A stretch of 53,368 nt of DNA, taken from DATBFG01 sp036558645 (lineage in GTDB: Bacteria; Acidobacteriota; Terriglobia; Terriglobales; Acidobacteriaceae). Under the pieces are notes generated by a model. The model saw only the letters and a list, made by a program, of their open reading frames with translations. It ran no database searches and was not told the DNA's origin. Position numbers and translations under genes: made by a program. The DNA lies in assembly GCA_036558645.1 (NCBI GenBank), contig DATBFG010000031.1:1-53368 (forward strand). Direction: 5' to 3'. Each line of letters starts with the position of its first letter. Position 1 is the first letter of the stretch. Positions 42,181 through 50,399 of the stretch are shown here, in pieces.

Positions 42181-45100
42181 ATGGCTCAGGACGTTTCTCG
42201 CGCAAGTCTTGCTGTCATCGCGATTGCTTTGGTTGCGACGTGCACAGCACAATTGTTTCCCGGACGCGTGACCGGCCGTATCCGCGACGAACAAGGTGCA
42301 GTGGTTGCAGGTGCTTCCGTCAAACTAAGAAACCCGGAGACGGGGTTCGAACGTTCCTCCACGAGTGACGCCAACGGCGAGTTCAACTTTCCCGAACTTG
42401 CTCTTGGATCCTACGAATTGACAGTGAGCAAGGCCGGTTTTCAGACAACTGTGCTTACCGACGTACGTACCTCGCAAGGGCAGGTCAACACTCTTACTCC
42501 GGTGCTCAAAGTCGGGACAGTGACCACTCAAGTGGAGGTAACTTCGGCTTTGCCGCTGATCCAGACCGAGACCAACTCGGCCGGTGGCGGCCAGATTTCG
42601 GAAGAGATGGTCAATGCATTGCCCATTGGCAACAGCGATTTCACCCGCTTGGCGCTGACCATGCCCGGAGTCACCCAGAACAGCAACTTTGCTTTTGCGC
42701 AATATACGATCAACGGCTCTCGTGCTCGTTCCAATGGATTCAACATTGACGGTGCCTCGAACACCGACCCATCAACCTATCTACCTTCGATCAACGAGGG
42801 TGGTAACTCAGCGACCGCCGCCACACGACTGCCGCTCGACGCGTTGCAAGAGGTGACGGTCATAAGCAGCACCTCAAGCGCGGACATGGGACAAAACGCT
42901 GGCAGCGTGATGAACGCCACCGTCAAGAGTGGCACCAACACTTTCCACGGCTCGATCTACGAACTTCATCGTGATGCAGCGTTAGACGCCGCCAACTACT
43001 TTGAGAATCTTAGAGGCGTACCAAAGGCTCCGTTCGTATGGAACGAATTTGGAGGATCGGCGGGTGGCCCCCTCTACATTCCGAAGGTGTACGATGGACG
43101 CGATCGGACGTTCCTGTTCGGTGCTTACGATGGGAGCCGTCTTCGTCTGGGAACGACTCTCAGCGGGAGCGCACCGACGCCGGCCCAGATTCAGACAGCA
43201 GAGAACTTCATAACCTCTCAGGGCCTTCTGATTAACCAGCTTGGCCTAAACATTCTTGGCCTGTATTCCACTCATGGTCTCTCTGGTCCGTTTGTCATCG
43301 ACAACCGTGGCCAACAGTCACCCAACAGCTTCGTGATCAAGCTGGACCATCAGTTTTCAATCAAGGACTCACTCTCCACACGATTTCTCTATGGAAACGG
43401 GGAGGACGAGTTTCCCGGAGGTGGCCCCGGACCAGGAGGCGGTTCCCAGCTAGGGCCATGGTTTGGAGTGACTCCGACGCATGTCGCGAATTACGCTATC
43501 AGCGAAGTGCACGTGTTTGGTCCAACTCTCATCAACACAATTCGTCTCGGCTACAACCGGTTCAGTCAGTTCCAGAAGGGACGCGACGCTGATGTAGATC
43601 CGGCTACGATCGGCTTCAATACTGGCGTGGGGCCGGAAAGTTTTGGCATTCCCGAGATTGACATCGGATCGGGTTTAACAGGGAGCGGCGATCCCGGTCG
43701 TTTTGCCAACCTCGGCCTTCAATATGGAGCCGGCGGCCGTGTTGCTACTTCTTATCAGATAGCCGATGACGTGAACTACACGCATGGTAAGCACGCATTC
43801 AAGTTCGGTTTTAACTTCCTTCACAATTATTCAAACTACACAACGGTCGGAACGAGGGGGCTATTCACCTTTGATGGTTCGCAACTAGGCGACACGAACG
43901 ATCCGGATCAGGGCGCGCTCTCTGGACTGATCGATCTGCTTGCCGGCCTTCCCGCCGATGGCGGGCTCACCAACATCTCGCGGGTACGCAGCGATCGCTC
44001 CAACATCGCACAGAATGTGACCAGCCTTTTCGCGATGGATACGTACAAGATCACTAGCACTCTGACTTTGATGGGCGGCCTCCGTTACGATTTTCTGGGA
44101 ACCGTGGATGAGACCCGTGGTCGGTTTTCGGCGTTTGATCCAAGCCAAGGCCTAGTGCCGGCGTCGCAGCTTCCTGACGGTGAGATCTACGATGCGCCCG
44201 GGAGAAACTTTGGGCCTAGGATAGGCTTAGCATGGCAAACGCCGGTTTCGATGATTCCCGGTCGTCAGCTTGTGGTACGCGCAGGGTACGGGATTTACTT
44301 TGACACCTCACCTCTAAATAACTTTGTGGGACTGTCTCAGAATCCTATCGGGAACACTGGCGGCTACACGATCAACCCAAGCGCCCCGATTCCATTTGAC
44401 GTGGATGTACCGATCTTCGGAACGGGAGCACCCGCGCCGCCGTTCGATCTCAATAACATCGCCCACAACCAGAAGACACCAAACACTCAAACCTGGAACC
44501 TGAACGTGCAGCAGGAACTCAGTCGAAACTTTGTCCTCGAGGTTGGCTACGTGGGCAATAAGAGTACTCATCAGTTGCAGTTGCTGGACATCAACCAGCC
44601 AACACCGGGTGATCCGGATACGGCACAGCAACGCCGGCCATTTTTTGCCCAATATCCGGATCTCCGCCAGATCAATACCATTTCTTCCGTGGGGTGGGCC
44701 AACTACAACGCACTCCAGGTAACTTTGAAATCAAACAACTTCCACGGATTATCGATGCAGGCGGCGTTTACCTGGTCCCACAACATCGACACCGCGTCCG
44801 AGGTAAGCGACTTTTTCGGCACTAGCGGCTATGTACCGCAAGATTCGCGAAACTTGGCAGGCAGCGTCGGCAATTCCGAATTCGACCAGCGCAAAGCGCT
44901 GATCATCACATATGTCTATGCCGTCCCGAAAGTGCCGGGAAACAAGTTCATTGAGGCTTTTACGAGAAACTGGCAATTTTCGGGCACTACAACCTTTCGC
45001 GACGGATTAGCCACGCCAGTTTTGACTTTCGGTGGAGAAAGCGGAACCCAAAGTTTCCACGAACGCCCGAATTGCGTCGGTCCTATTCGTTACCAGCTTA

Positions 45101-45426
45101 CGGACCTGACACAGCCCTATGTTCTGCCCGGTGCTTTCGCGCCGCCGGCGCCAGGAACATTCGGAAACTGCCCGCGCAACCCCATCGTGGCACCCGGATT
45201 GAATGCATGGGACATCAACGTGCAGCGCACGTTTCGGTTGTCGGAGCGCTTTGCCCTTGAGTTCCGCACCGGCTTCTTCAACGCATTTAACCACCCCAAC
45301 TTTGCCGAGCCGTCTCCTGATTTGAGCACGACCATCACTGCCACAGCAGATGACGGCAGCTTCGACTCCCACTTTGGGGTTGGCGGACCACGCAACATCC
45401 AGTTCATGGGAAAACTGACGTGGTGA
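42181..45426 (+). CDS. TonB-dependent receptor, Oar-type
   Basis: 1081 residues from ATG 42181 with GAAGGAG seven bases upstream. Signal peptide SLAVIAIALVATCTAQ; regulatory-like beta domain (GRVTGRIRDEQGAVVAGASV); plug with LPIGNSDFTRLALTMPGVTQ, FNIDGASNTD and TVKSGTNTFHGSIYELHRD; then a barrel ending in FMGKLTW, with terminal aromatic residue. It is clearly distinct from the receptor at 35920, which lies in the opposite operon, so the region has two receptors that may take different forms of one nutrient. The M61 peptidase follows after 33 bases. Confidence 0.93.
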   Translation: MAQDVSRASLAVIAIALVATCTAQLFPGRVTGRIRDEQGAVVAGASVKLRNPETGFERSSTSDANGEFNFPELALGSYELTVSKAGFQTTVLTDVRTSQGQVNTLTPVLKVGTVTTQVEVTSALPLIQTETNSAGGGQISEEMVNALPIGNSDFTRLALTMPGVTQNSNFAFAQYTINGSRARSNGFNIDGASNTDPSTYLPSINEGGNSATAATRLPLDALQEVTVISSTSSADMGQNAGSVMNATVKSGTNTFHGSIYELHRDAALDAANYFENLRGVPKAPFVWNEFGGSAGGPLYIPKVYDGRDRTFLFGAYDGSRLRLGTTLSGSAPTPAQIQTAENFITSQGLLINQLGLNILGLYSTHGLSGPFVIDNRGQQSPNSFVIKLDHQFSIKDSLSTRFLYGNGEDEFPGGGPGPGGGSQLGPWFGVTPTHVANYAISEVHVFGPTLINTIRLGYNRFSQFQKGRDADVDPATIGFNTGVGPESFGIPEIDIGSGLTGSGDPGRFANLGLQYGAGGRVATSYQIADDVNYTHGKHAFKFGFNFLHNYSNYTTVGTRGLFTFDGSQLGDTNDPDQGALSGLIDLLAGLPADGGLTNISRVRSDRSNIAQNVTSLFAMDTYKITSTLTLMGGLRYDFLGTVDETRGRFSAFDPSQGLVPASQLPDGEIYDAPGRNFGPRIGLAWQTPVSMIPGRQLVVRAGYGIYFDTSPLNNFVGLSQNPIGNTGGYTINPSAPIPFDVDVPIFGTGAPAPPFDLNNIAHNQKTPNTQTWNLNVQQELSRNFVLEVGYVGNKSTHQLQLLDINQPTPGDPDTAQQRRPFFAQYPDLRQINTISSVGWANYNALQVTLKSNNFHGLSMQAAFTWSHNIDTASEVSDFFGTSGYVPQDSRNLAGSVGNSEFDQRKALIITYVYAVPKVPGNKFIEAFTRNWQFSGTTTFRDGLATPVLTFGGESGTQSFHERPNCVGPIRYQLTDLTQPYVLPGAFAPPAPGTFGNCPRNPIVAPGLNAWDINVQRTFRLSERFALEFRTGFFNAFNHPNFAEPSPDLSTTITATADDGSFDSHFGVGGPRNIQFMGKLTW

Positions 45427-45459
45427 GCAAAACATTAATCTAGAGGACAGGAGGACCAG

Positions 45460-47382
45460 ATGCCTGGACCGCGGCGTGTGCTGACGAGGTTCGTCCCGAG
45501 TAAGTGTCGATGCCTCGCCATCGTGGTAGTTATCGCCAGCAGCTTTGCCTGGGGGCAGAACGCGAGCCGACTGACCGGCCCAATGACGATCTCCGTGGAT
45601 GCGACACAAGCTATGCACAAAGTCCTGCATGCCGAGCTTTCGTATCCAGTCACGCCGGGCGCGATCACGCTGTACTACCCGAAGTGGCTACCGGCCGATC
45701 ACTCTCCCGATGGTCCGATCTGGAATATGGCCGGACTGAAATTTTCGTCTGCAGGCAAGCCGGTAAGCTGGAGTCAGGATTCGGCCGACATGTATGCGTT
45801 TCACCTCCAAGTTCCATCTGGGGCGAACTCACTCACCGCGCAGCTAGACTTTCTCCTCTCCTCCCCGGGTCAAAACATTGATTTCAGCGCGTCGGGAACG
45901 GCCAAGCTCTTCGTCCTGATGTGGAGTCAGGTCATGCTGTACCCCGCGGGACCTCCGGTGCATTCCATCATGGTTGAGCCTCGCGCGAAACTGCCGGCGG
46001 GATGGAAGTTCAGCACCTCGCTACCGGTGGCCAGTGCGACGGACAACAACATCGCATTTAAGCCTGTAGAACTCGATCTGCTGCTCGACTCCCCGGTGCA
46101 GTCGGGCGAGTACATGAACGTGGTTGAACTCACTCCAGGTGAGAATCCGCGCCATGAAATCGATATTGCGGCTGACGGTCCCGCGGCTCTCGATCTGCCG
46201 CCGGAACTGATCGAGAACTACAAGAATCTGATCCGTGAAGCGCAGGCGATTTATCAATCGCATCACTATCGCGAATATCACTTCCTGCTGACTCTCAGCG
46301 ATAACATCATGGAGTTGGGCCAGGAGCATCATGAGAGCAGCGATGATCGCATGGCCGCGAACGGCTTATCGGATCCGAACCGCCGGCTCATGGCGGCCAG
46401 TTTGTTCCCCCACGAATTTACCCACTCATGGAATGGGCAGTATCGACGCCCCGCTGGATTGGCGACACCGGATTTCCAACAGCCCATGCTGGGTGATCTG
46501 CTTTGGGTATACGAGGGAATGACTGATTACCTGGGCACAGTGCTGGCTGCGCGCAGCGGCTTGCTCACGCAGACGCAAGCTCATGAGCAACTCGCTTCGC
46601 TGGCTTCGATGCTCGATCACCGTGCGGGACGGACGTGGCGGTCGCTGGAGAATACGTCGCGGGCTGGACAGGTTCTTTATTTCTCGCCGCCGCAATGGGT
46701 CTCGTATCGACGCGGAACCGACTTCTATACCGAAAGCGTTCTCGTCTGGCTGGATGCCGATGTGATGATCCGCAAACTGACCCAAGGCCGACGTTCGCTC
46801 GACGACTTCTGCACCGCATTTCTGGGCGGTCCTGAGACAATGCCGGTCATCAAGACTTTTACATTCGATGACGTGGTGGCTGGGATGAATGCCGTCGCTC
46901 CCTATGACTGGCGCGGATTCTTCAGGGAGCGGCTCGACTCTACTTCTGCGCATGCTCCTATGGACGGTTTGATCGGGGGTGGCTGGAATCTTACGTACAA
47001 TGACCAGCCGAATGAGATCATGGCCGCAGAGCAGTCTGTCCATGGGGGGGCGGATTACACGTCATCGATCGGATTGACAGTCAAGAGCGACGGCACAGTA
47101 ATGGATGTAATTCCGGGAATGGCGGCCTTCGAGGCCGGAATGTCCCCGTACACACGGATAGTTACGGTCAACGACGAACAGTTCACGCTTGACGCGCTGA
47201 CTCGTGCAATCGCAATCTCATCTGCGCAACGGTCGCGCCTTGTTTTGCAGGTCATGAACAGCGGCTATCTCGAGAGTCATGAGATTACCTACCGAGGCGG
47301 CTCGAGGTATCCGCACTTGGTTCGCAATTCGAGCGAAAACAATTATCTCGATCAGATCCTTCAGCCGAAGGCAGCGAAGTAA
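45460..47382 (+). CDS. M61-family metallopeptidase with PDZ domain
   Basis: 640 residues from ATG 45460 after AGGAGG; the signal peptide ends ASSFAWGQ. The zinc motif is HEFTHSW (H318, E319, H322), with the third ligand Glu near 352 (VYEGMTDYLG), as in M61 glycyl aminopeptidases. The N-terminal part is the usual beta domain with PKWLPADHSPDGPIWNMAG. A PDZ domain lies at about 540-605 (DYTSSIGLTVKSDGTVMDV), followed by a short tail. It would act in the periplasm, cleaving N-terminal residues from peptides. Position directly after a TonB receptor suggests that it trims the imported peptide. Confidence 0.92.
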   Translation: MPGPRRVLTRFVPSKCRCLAIVVVIASSFAWGQNASRLTGPMTISVDATQAMHKVLHAELSYPVTPGAITLYYPKWLPADHSPDGPIWNMAGLKFSSAGKPVSWSQDSADMYAFHLQVPSGANSLTAQLDFLLSSPGQNIDFSASGTAKLFVLMWSQVMLYPAGPPVHSIMVEPRAKLPAGWKFSTSLPVASATDNNIAFKPVELDLLLDSPVQSGEYMNVVELTPGENPRHEIDIAADGPAALDLPPELIENYKNLIREAQAIYQSHHYREYHFLLTLSDNIMELGQEHHESSDDRMAANGLSDPNRRLMAASLFPHEFTHSWNGQYRRPAGLATPDFQQPMLGDLLWVYEGMTDYLGTVLAARSGLLTQTQAHEQLASLASMLDHRAGRTWRSLENTSRAGQVLYFSPPQWVSYRRGTDFYTESVLVWLDADVMIRKLTQGRRSLDDFCTAFLGGPETMPVIKTFTFDDVVAGMNAVAPYDWRGFFRERLDSTSAHAPMDGLIGGGWNLTYNDQPNEIMAAEQSVHGGADYTSSIGLTVKSDGTVMDVIPGMAAFEAGMSPYTRIVTVNDEQFTLDALTRAIAISSAQRSRLVLQVMNSGYLESHEITYRGGSRYPHLVRNSSENNYLDQILQPKAAK

Positions 47383-47470
47383 AAACTATGTATCATGCAC
47401 AGGGAGTCATCGAGGCTTGGGTACCCGTACATTGACTCTAGAGGCGGACTTACAACTACATGGAGGGACA

Positions 47471-48178
47471 GTGGCCAAGGGTGTATCTCAAAAAGGCGCG
47501 CGTTCCAATCATCCCTCGGGAATCAAATACAAGCTTAGCGAAAAGGTTTACAAGGCTCTCAAGCAGGACATTATTCGTGGCATTCATCCTCCCGGGGAAC
47601 CTCTGGTCGAGAAAGAATTGGCCAGGAAGTATCACGCCAGCCGCACGCCGGTGCGGGAAGCGGCTCTGCGACTGCAGGAGGACAGGTTGCTGCGCATCGT
47701 TCCCAACCGCGGATACTTCGTCAGCCCCATCACATTGCAGGAACTGAATGACGTCTATGAATACCGCATTGCCGTGGAATGCGCTGCGGCGGAGCTGGCT
47801 GCGCGGAAGGCAACGGACCTCGAATTGCTCGAAAAGCTAAGCGCACTCGCCGAAACGTCCTATCGCGCCAACAGCGTTGAAAGCTATATGGAATTCATCG
47901 AATCTGACACCCTGTTCCATGTGGGCATCGCGCGTCTGTCGCGAAACCAGATGCTGGTACGTGCGATCTCCGAGGCCCGTTCACAGATGGAACGTATTAT
48001 GTATGCCGCTATCGACATCCACTACTACGGCGAAGTGCCGACGCGGGAACACCAGGAGATCATCAAGGCCATCCGCCAGCACGACCCCGAATCGGCGCGA
48101 AAATCGATGTACCACCATATCAGCCAGTCCAAGGACAAAGTGCTCCGACTGACGATCTCTCCTAGCGTGCGTTCTTAA
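47471..48178 (+). CDS. GntR family transcriptional regulator, FadR subfamily (FCD domain)
   Basis: 235 residues. The open frame starts at 47279 inside the M61 gene, but the GTG at 47471 with GGAGGG just before it is the only reasonable start. Residues about 18-85 are the winged helix (EPLVEKELARKYHASRTPVR, EAALRLQEDRLLRIVPNRGY). The FCD part follows: VYEYRIAVECAAAELAAR, then DTLFHVGIARLSRNQML and REHQEIIKAIRQHDPESARK, with the His and Asp residues (D at the start of DTLFH, H in FHVGI, H in REHQEI) that hold a metal in many FCD proteins. It is likely to control the two divergent operons and to bind a carboxylic acid or amino-acid-derived effector. Confidence 0.9.
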   Translation: MAKGVSQKGARSNHPSGIKYKLSEKVYKALKQDIIRGIHPPGEPLVEKELARKYHASRTPVREAALRLQEDRLLRIVPNRGYFVSPITLQELNDVYEYRIAVECAAAELAARKATDLELLEKLSALAETSYRANSVESYMEFIESDTLFHVGIARLSRNQMLVRAISEARSQMERIMYAAIDIHYYGEVPTREHQEIIKAIRQHDPESARKSMYHHISQSKDKVLRLTISPSVRS

Positions 48179-48840
48179 CATGCCTTACTCCAACGAACAA
48201 TTCTCAAAATCAGGAACTGCCACCCGGCACCAAGTTCGGAAATCAGGGATGCCCATGTTAGGAGACTCCCCGCATTCGGTGTGAGTGTCACGGGATCAGA
48301 ACAAGCTTCAGTTTTACCTAATCAGCTGGACGTGATATCAAGAATTGGATCCAGCCCACGTAGATGCTGTTCACGGCAACTACTAAATTGTTTTCGCTCA
48401 GCGATACGCCCAGCAGGATCGTTGCTGCATTGACCCAAAGGGTTATGGAGCTTTTTGGAACTCGGATTCGAGCGAGAAGACTGGCACGCTAACACATAAA
48501 AAGAAAATGCGACCGGACTTTTTCTGGCTTCAAAGATAGAGCAAAACCGCGGTAGTGGCTGGAGAAATGTCGGAAGTATGGAAACAAGACAGAACAGGAT
48601 TATCTGCTCAATATCGAAGTGCGAAAACCGCGTCCAACTTGCGTCCAAAGTTCGTCCAAAGGTTTTTCTACGCTTGAGCGTACTGTAAGTGATTGATTGT
48701 TTACGTCGGACTTTGGCAGAAACGCCCTTTAAGGCATGTGTCATTTTCTTGAGCGACGGTTTTAAGCACGAGCAAGTTTTTGTCACATTCATCCTTGATC
48801 GGCGTCACGGCTTTGTTCTTTTTCGTTGTCTTATCCTGAA
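48179..48840. other. Noncoding stretch before the recombinase remnant
   Basis: About 660 bases with no supported gene. A 156-codon minus-strand frame (48322-48792) has no ribosome site and an erratic composition, so it is not called. The only structure seen is the triple CGTCCAA repeat at 48631-48659. The stretch may belong to a decayed mobile element, since a recombinase remnant and a tRNA follow. Confidence 0.5.
48631..48659 (+). repeat. Three CGTCCAA heptamers at 11-base spacing
   Basis: CGTCCAA is found at 48631, 48642 and 48653, each separated from the next by four bases. The spacing is one helical turn, so a protein could bind all three on one face of the DNA. The neighbouring serine recombinase remnant makes a mobile-element origin plausible. 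Confidence 0.55.
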
Positions 48841-49440
48841 GTCCAATTACTTTCACGCCTCGCCGTGGGGCATTCACAGCGAAAGTCCATCTATGGTTGC
48901 CCCCAACATTTCTTGCGCGGTGCCTGTTCCAACAACGTGCGCATCCGCCGGTCTGTCATTGAGGCTGAACTCTTTTCGGGGTTGCAAAAGGCGATCACAC
49001 AGCCAGAGGCCGTGGAATAAAATCCTTTCTCAGCTGCAAATTCAGCTGGCCGCGCTTGAGGAACACAATTCTGAGAAGAACAATCCAGCGTTCCGGGAAC
49101 AATTGGAAGCTGAATTGTGCCACTTGACCGCGGCAATCGCAGAGTCGGGGCACTCCCCGACACTGCTTAAGGCGATTGAACGACGGGAACAGACTTTGGC
49201 GGCTATCGAAACGCTGCCAGGGAGCACCTTGATCTCGCGGCAAACGACCCAAAAGCTAACACAGTTTGTAGCGGAACGACTTCAAAGCCTCCCCGCGCTT
49301 CTCCAGGTAGATGTCGCCCGAGCACGTGCAGAGCTGACAAGACATGTCGACGAGATAAGGATGGTTCCCCTCGGCTCAGGTAAAGACGCACATTATCGAT
49401 GTGAAGGCGACTGGAATCTACTCGGGGCGGCCGTTTCGGA
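48841..49440 (+). pseudogene. Remnant of a large serine recombinase (zinc-ribbon and C-terminal coil)
   Basis: Two frames together match the C-terminal half of large serine recombinases. The first has YGCPQHFLRGACSNNVRIRR and IEAELFSGLQKAITQPEAVE, the typical zinc-ribbon exit and helix, and stops at TAA 49018. The second frame picks up at about 49015 with LSQLQIQLAALEEHN, a coiled coil (LEAELCHLTAAIAESGHSP), and ends with the family-like AHYRCEGDWNLLG. The break is a single frameshift. The catalytic N-terminal domain is missing upstream. The remnant ends just before the 3' end of a tRNA gene, so a former mobile element beside the tRNA is inferred. Confidence 0.75.
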
Positions 49441-49454
49441 TGGTAATCTTCGGA

Positions 49455-49531
<77 letters not shown>

Positions 49532-49727
49532 AAGTCATCATAGCAACCTCATTCCAGAGCGTCAAACAATCGACGCGCATTTCCACGCCAATTCCTCGTT
49601 CCTGAAGCGTGGTTTGCACCGTTTCGGGAACCAGCACGTTCCGCTGCTCAAGCCGCGAAATGCAGCAAGGCTCACGTGCTACTGCTCTAGGATTACCACG
49701 AAAGCCCGAGAGAGTGGACTCGTGCTC

Positions 49728-50273
49728 CTATCCTTTCTTATGTGTTCTCTCGCATGCCACCACCAGCTTCGTGGGATCGATGGCGTCTTTATCGATCTGT
49801 TCCTCGAGAATCTTCCCATCCTTACCGATCAGGAAGTTCACTCGGCGGGCAGCTTTATATTTGTCGACGTAGATTCCGTACTTGCGGGTGGTTTCGCCTC
49901 CCCAATCGCTCAGCAGGGGAAAGGTCACTCCAATTTGGTCAGCGAAGGCTTTGTTGGCGAAGGCACTATCCATGCTCACACCCAGAACCTGGGTGTCGGT
50001 CGCTTCCAGCTTCTGCAGATTCTGCTGGAAGGCCTTCATCTGCTGGGTTCAACCACCGGTGAATGCGAATATGTAGAACGCCAGCACGACGTTCTTCTTG
50101 CCGCGATACTGGCTCAGCATCACATCCTTCAAATCCGTCCCGTCGAAGTACGACATCTTGAAGTCGGGAGCCATGTCTCCGACCTTCAAGGCTGGCGGCG
50201 GTGTCGCCTGTGCTCCGGCCAGTGTCGCCGCGACCAGGAGTCCGGCTGCAAGTCCGAATGTCCTTCTCTTCAT
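49728..50273 (-). CDS. Periplasmic peroxiredoxin (AhpC/TSA family) with in-frame TGA, probable selenoprotein
   Basis: Two short frames in the same phase are joined by one TGA (50051-50049). The first gives a signal peptide (LAAGLLVAATLAGAQA) and the start of a peroxiredoxin (VGDMAPDFKM, KNVVLAFYIFAFTGG). The second carries on as TQQMKAFQQNLQKLEATDTQ and ends EQIDKDAIDPTKLVVACERT. The TGA is codon 75, exactly where peroxiredoxins have the peroxidatic Cys (FTGG-U-T), so it most likely encodes selenocysteine. A perfect 8-bp hairpin starts 17 bases after the TGA. ATG 50273 is used because GAGAGG is six bases before it; ATG 50279 is possible. The enzyme would reduce peroxides in the periplasm. A late Cys (VVACER) could act as resolving residue. 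Confidence 0.87.
50003..50031 (-). promoter_or_regulatory. Candidate bacterial SECIS hairpin
   Basis: Just downstream of the TGA, CUUCCAGC (50031-50024) pairs perfectly with GCUGGAAG (50010-50003) around a 13-base loop. The loop begins 25 bases after the TGA and has G as its second base, in the range described for bacterial SECIS elements. An inner GCAG/CUGC pairing is an alternative fold. Confidence 0.6.
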
Positions 50274-50399
50274 GTCCATCCTCTCATGCGAGTAGTGTTA
50301 CCAAAGTTCTGCTGATAGTAAACCCAAACTGGAGTGGTGTTGAGCGATAATGTCAAAACCTAGTAAATTCTGGCATCCGAACCTGGCTCCGGCGCTTGC

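Noticed and set aside
48322..48792. 156-codon minus-strand frame
   Set aside because: No ribosome site, erratic composition, and it runs across the CGTCCAA repeats; no family recognised.
50049..50051. TGA in the peroxiredoxin as an ordinary nonsense mutation or sequencing error
   Set aside because: Possible, but the stop falls exactly on the catalytic Cys codon, the frame is intact on both sides and a SECIS-like hairpin follows, so recoding is the better explanation.
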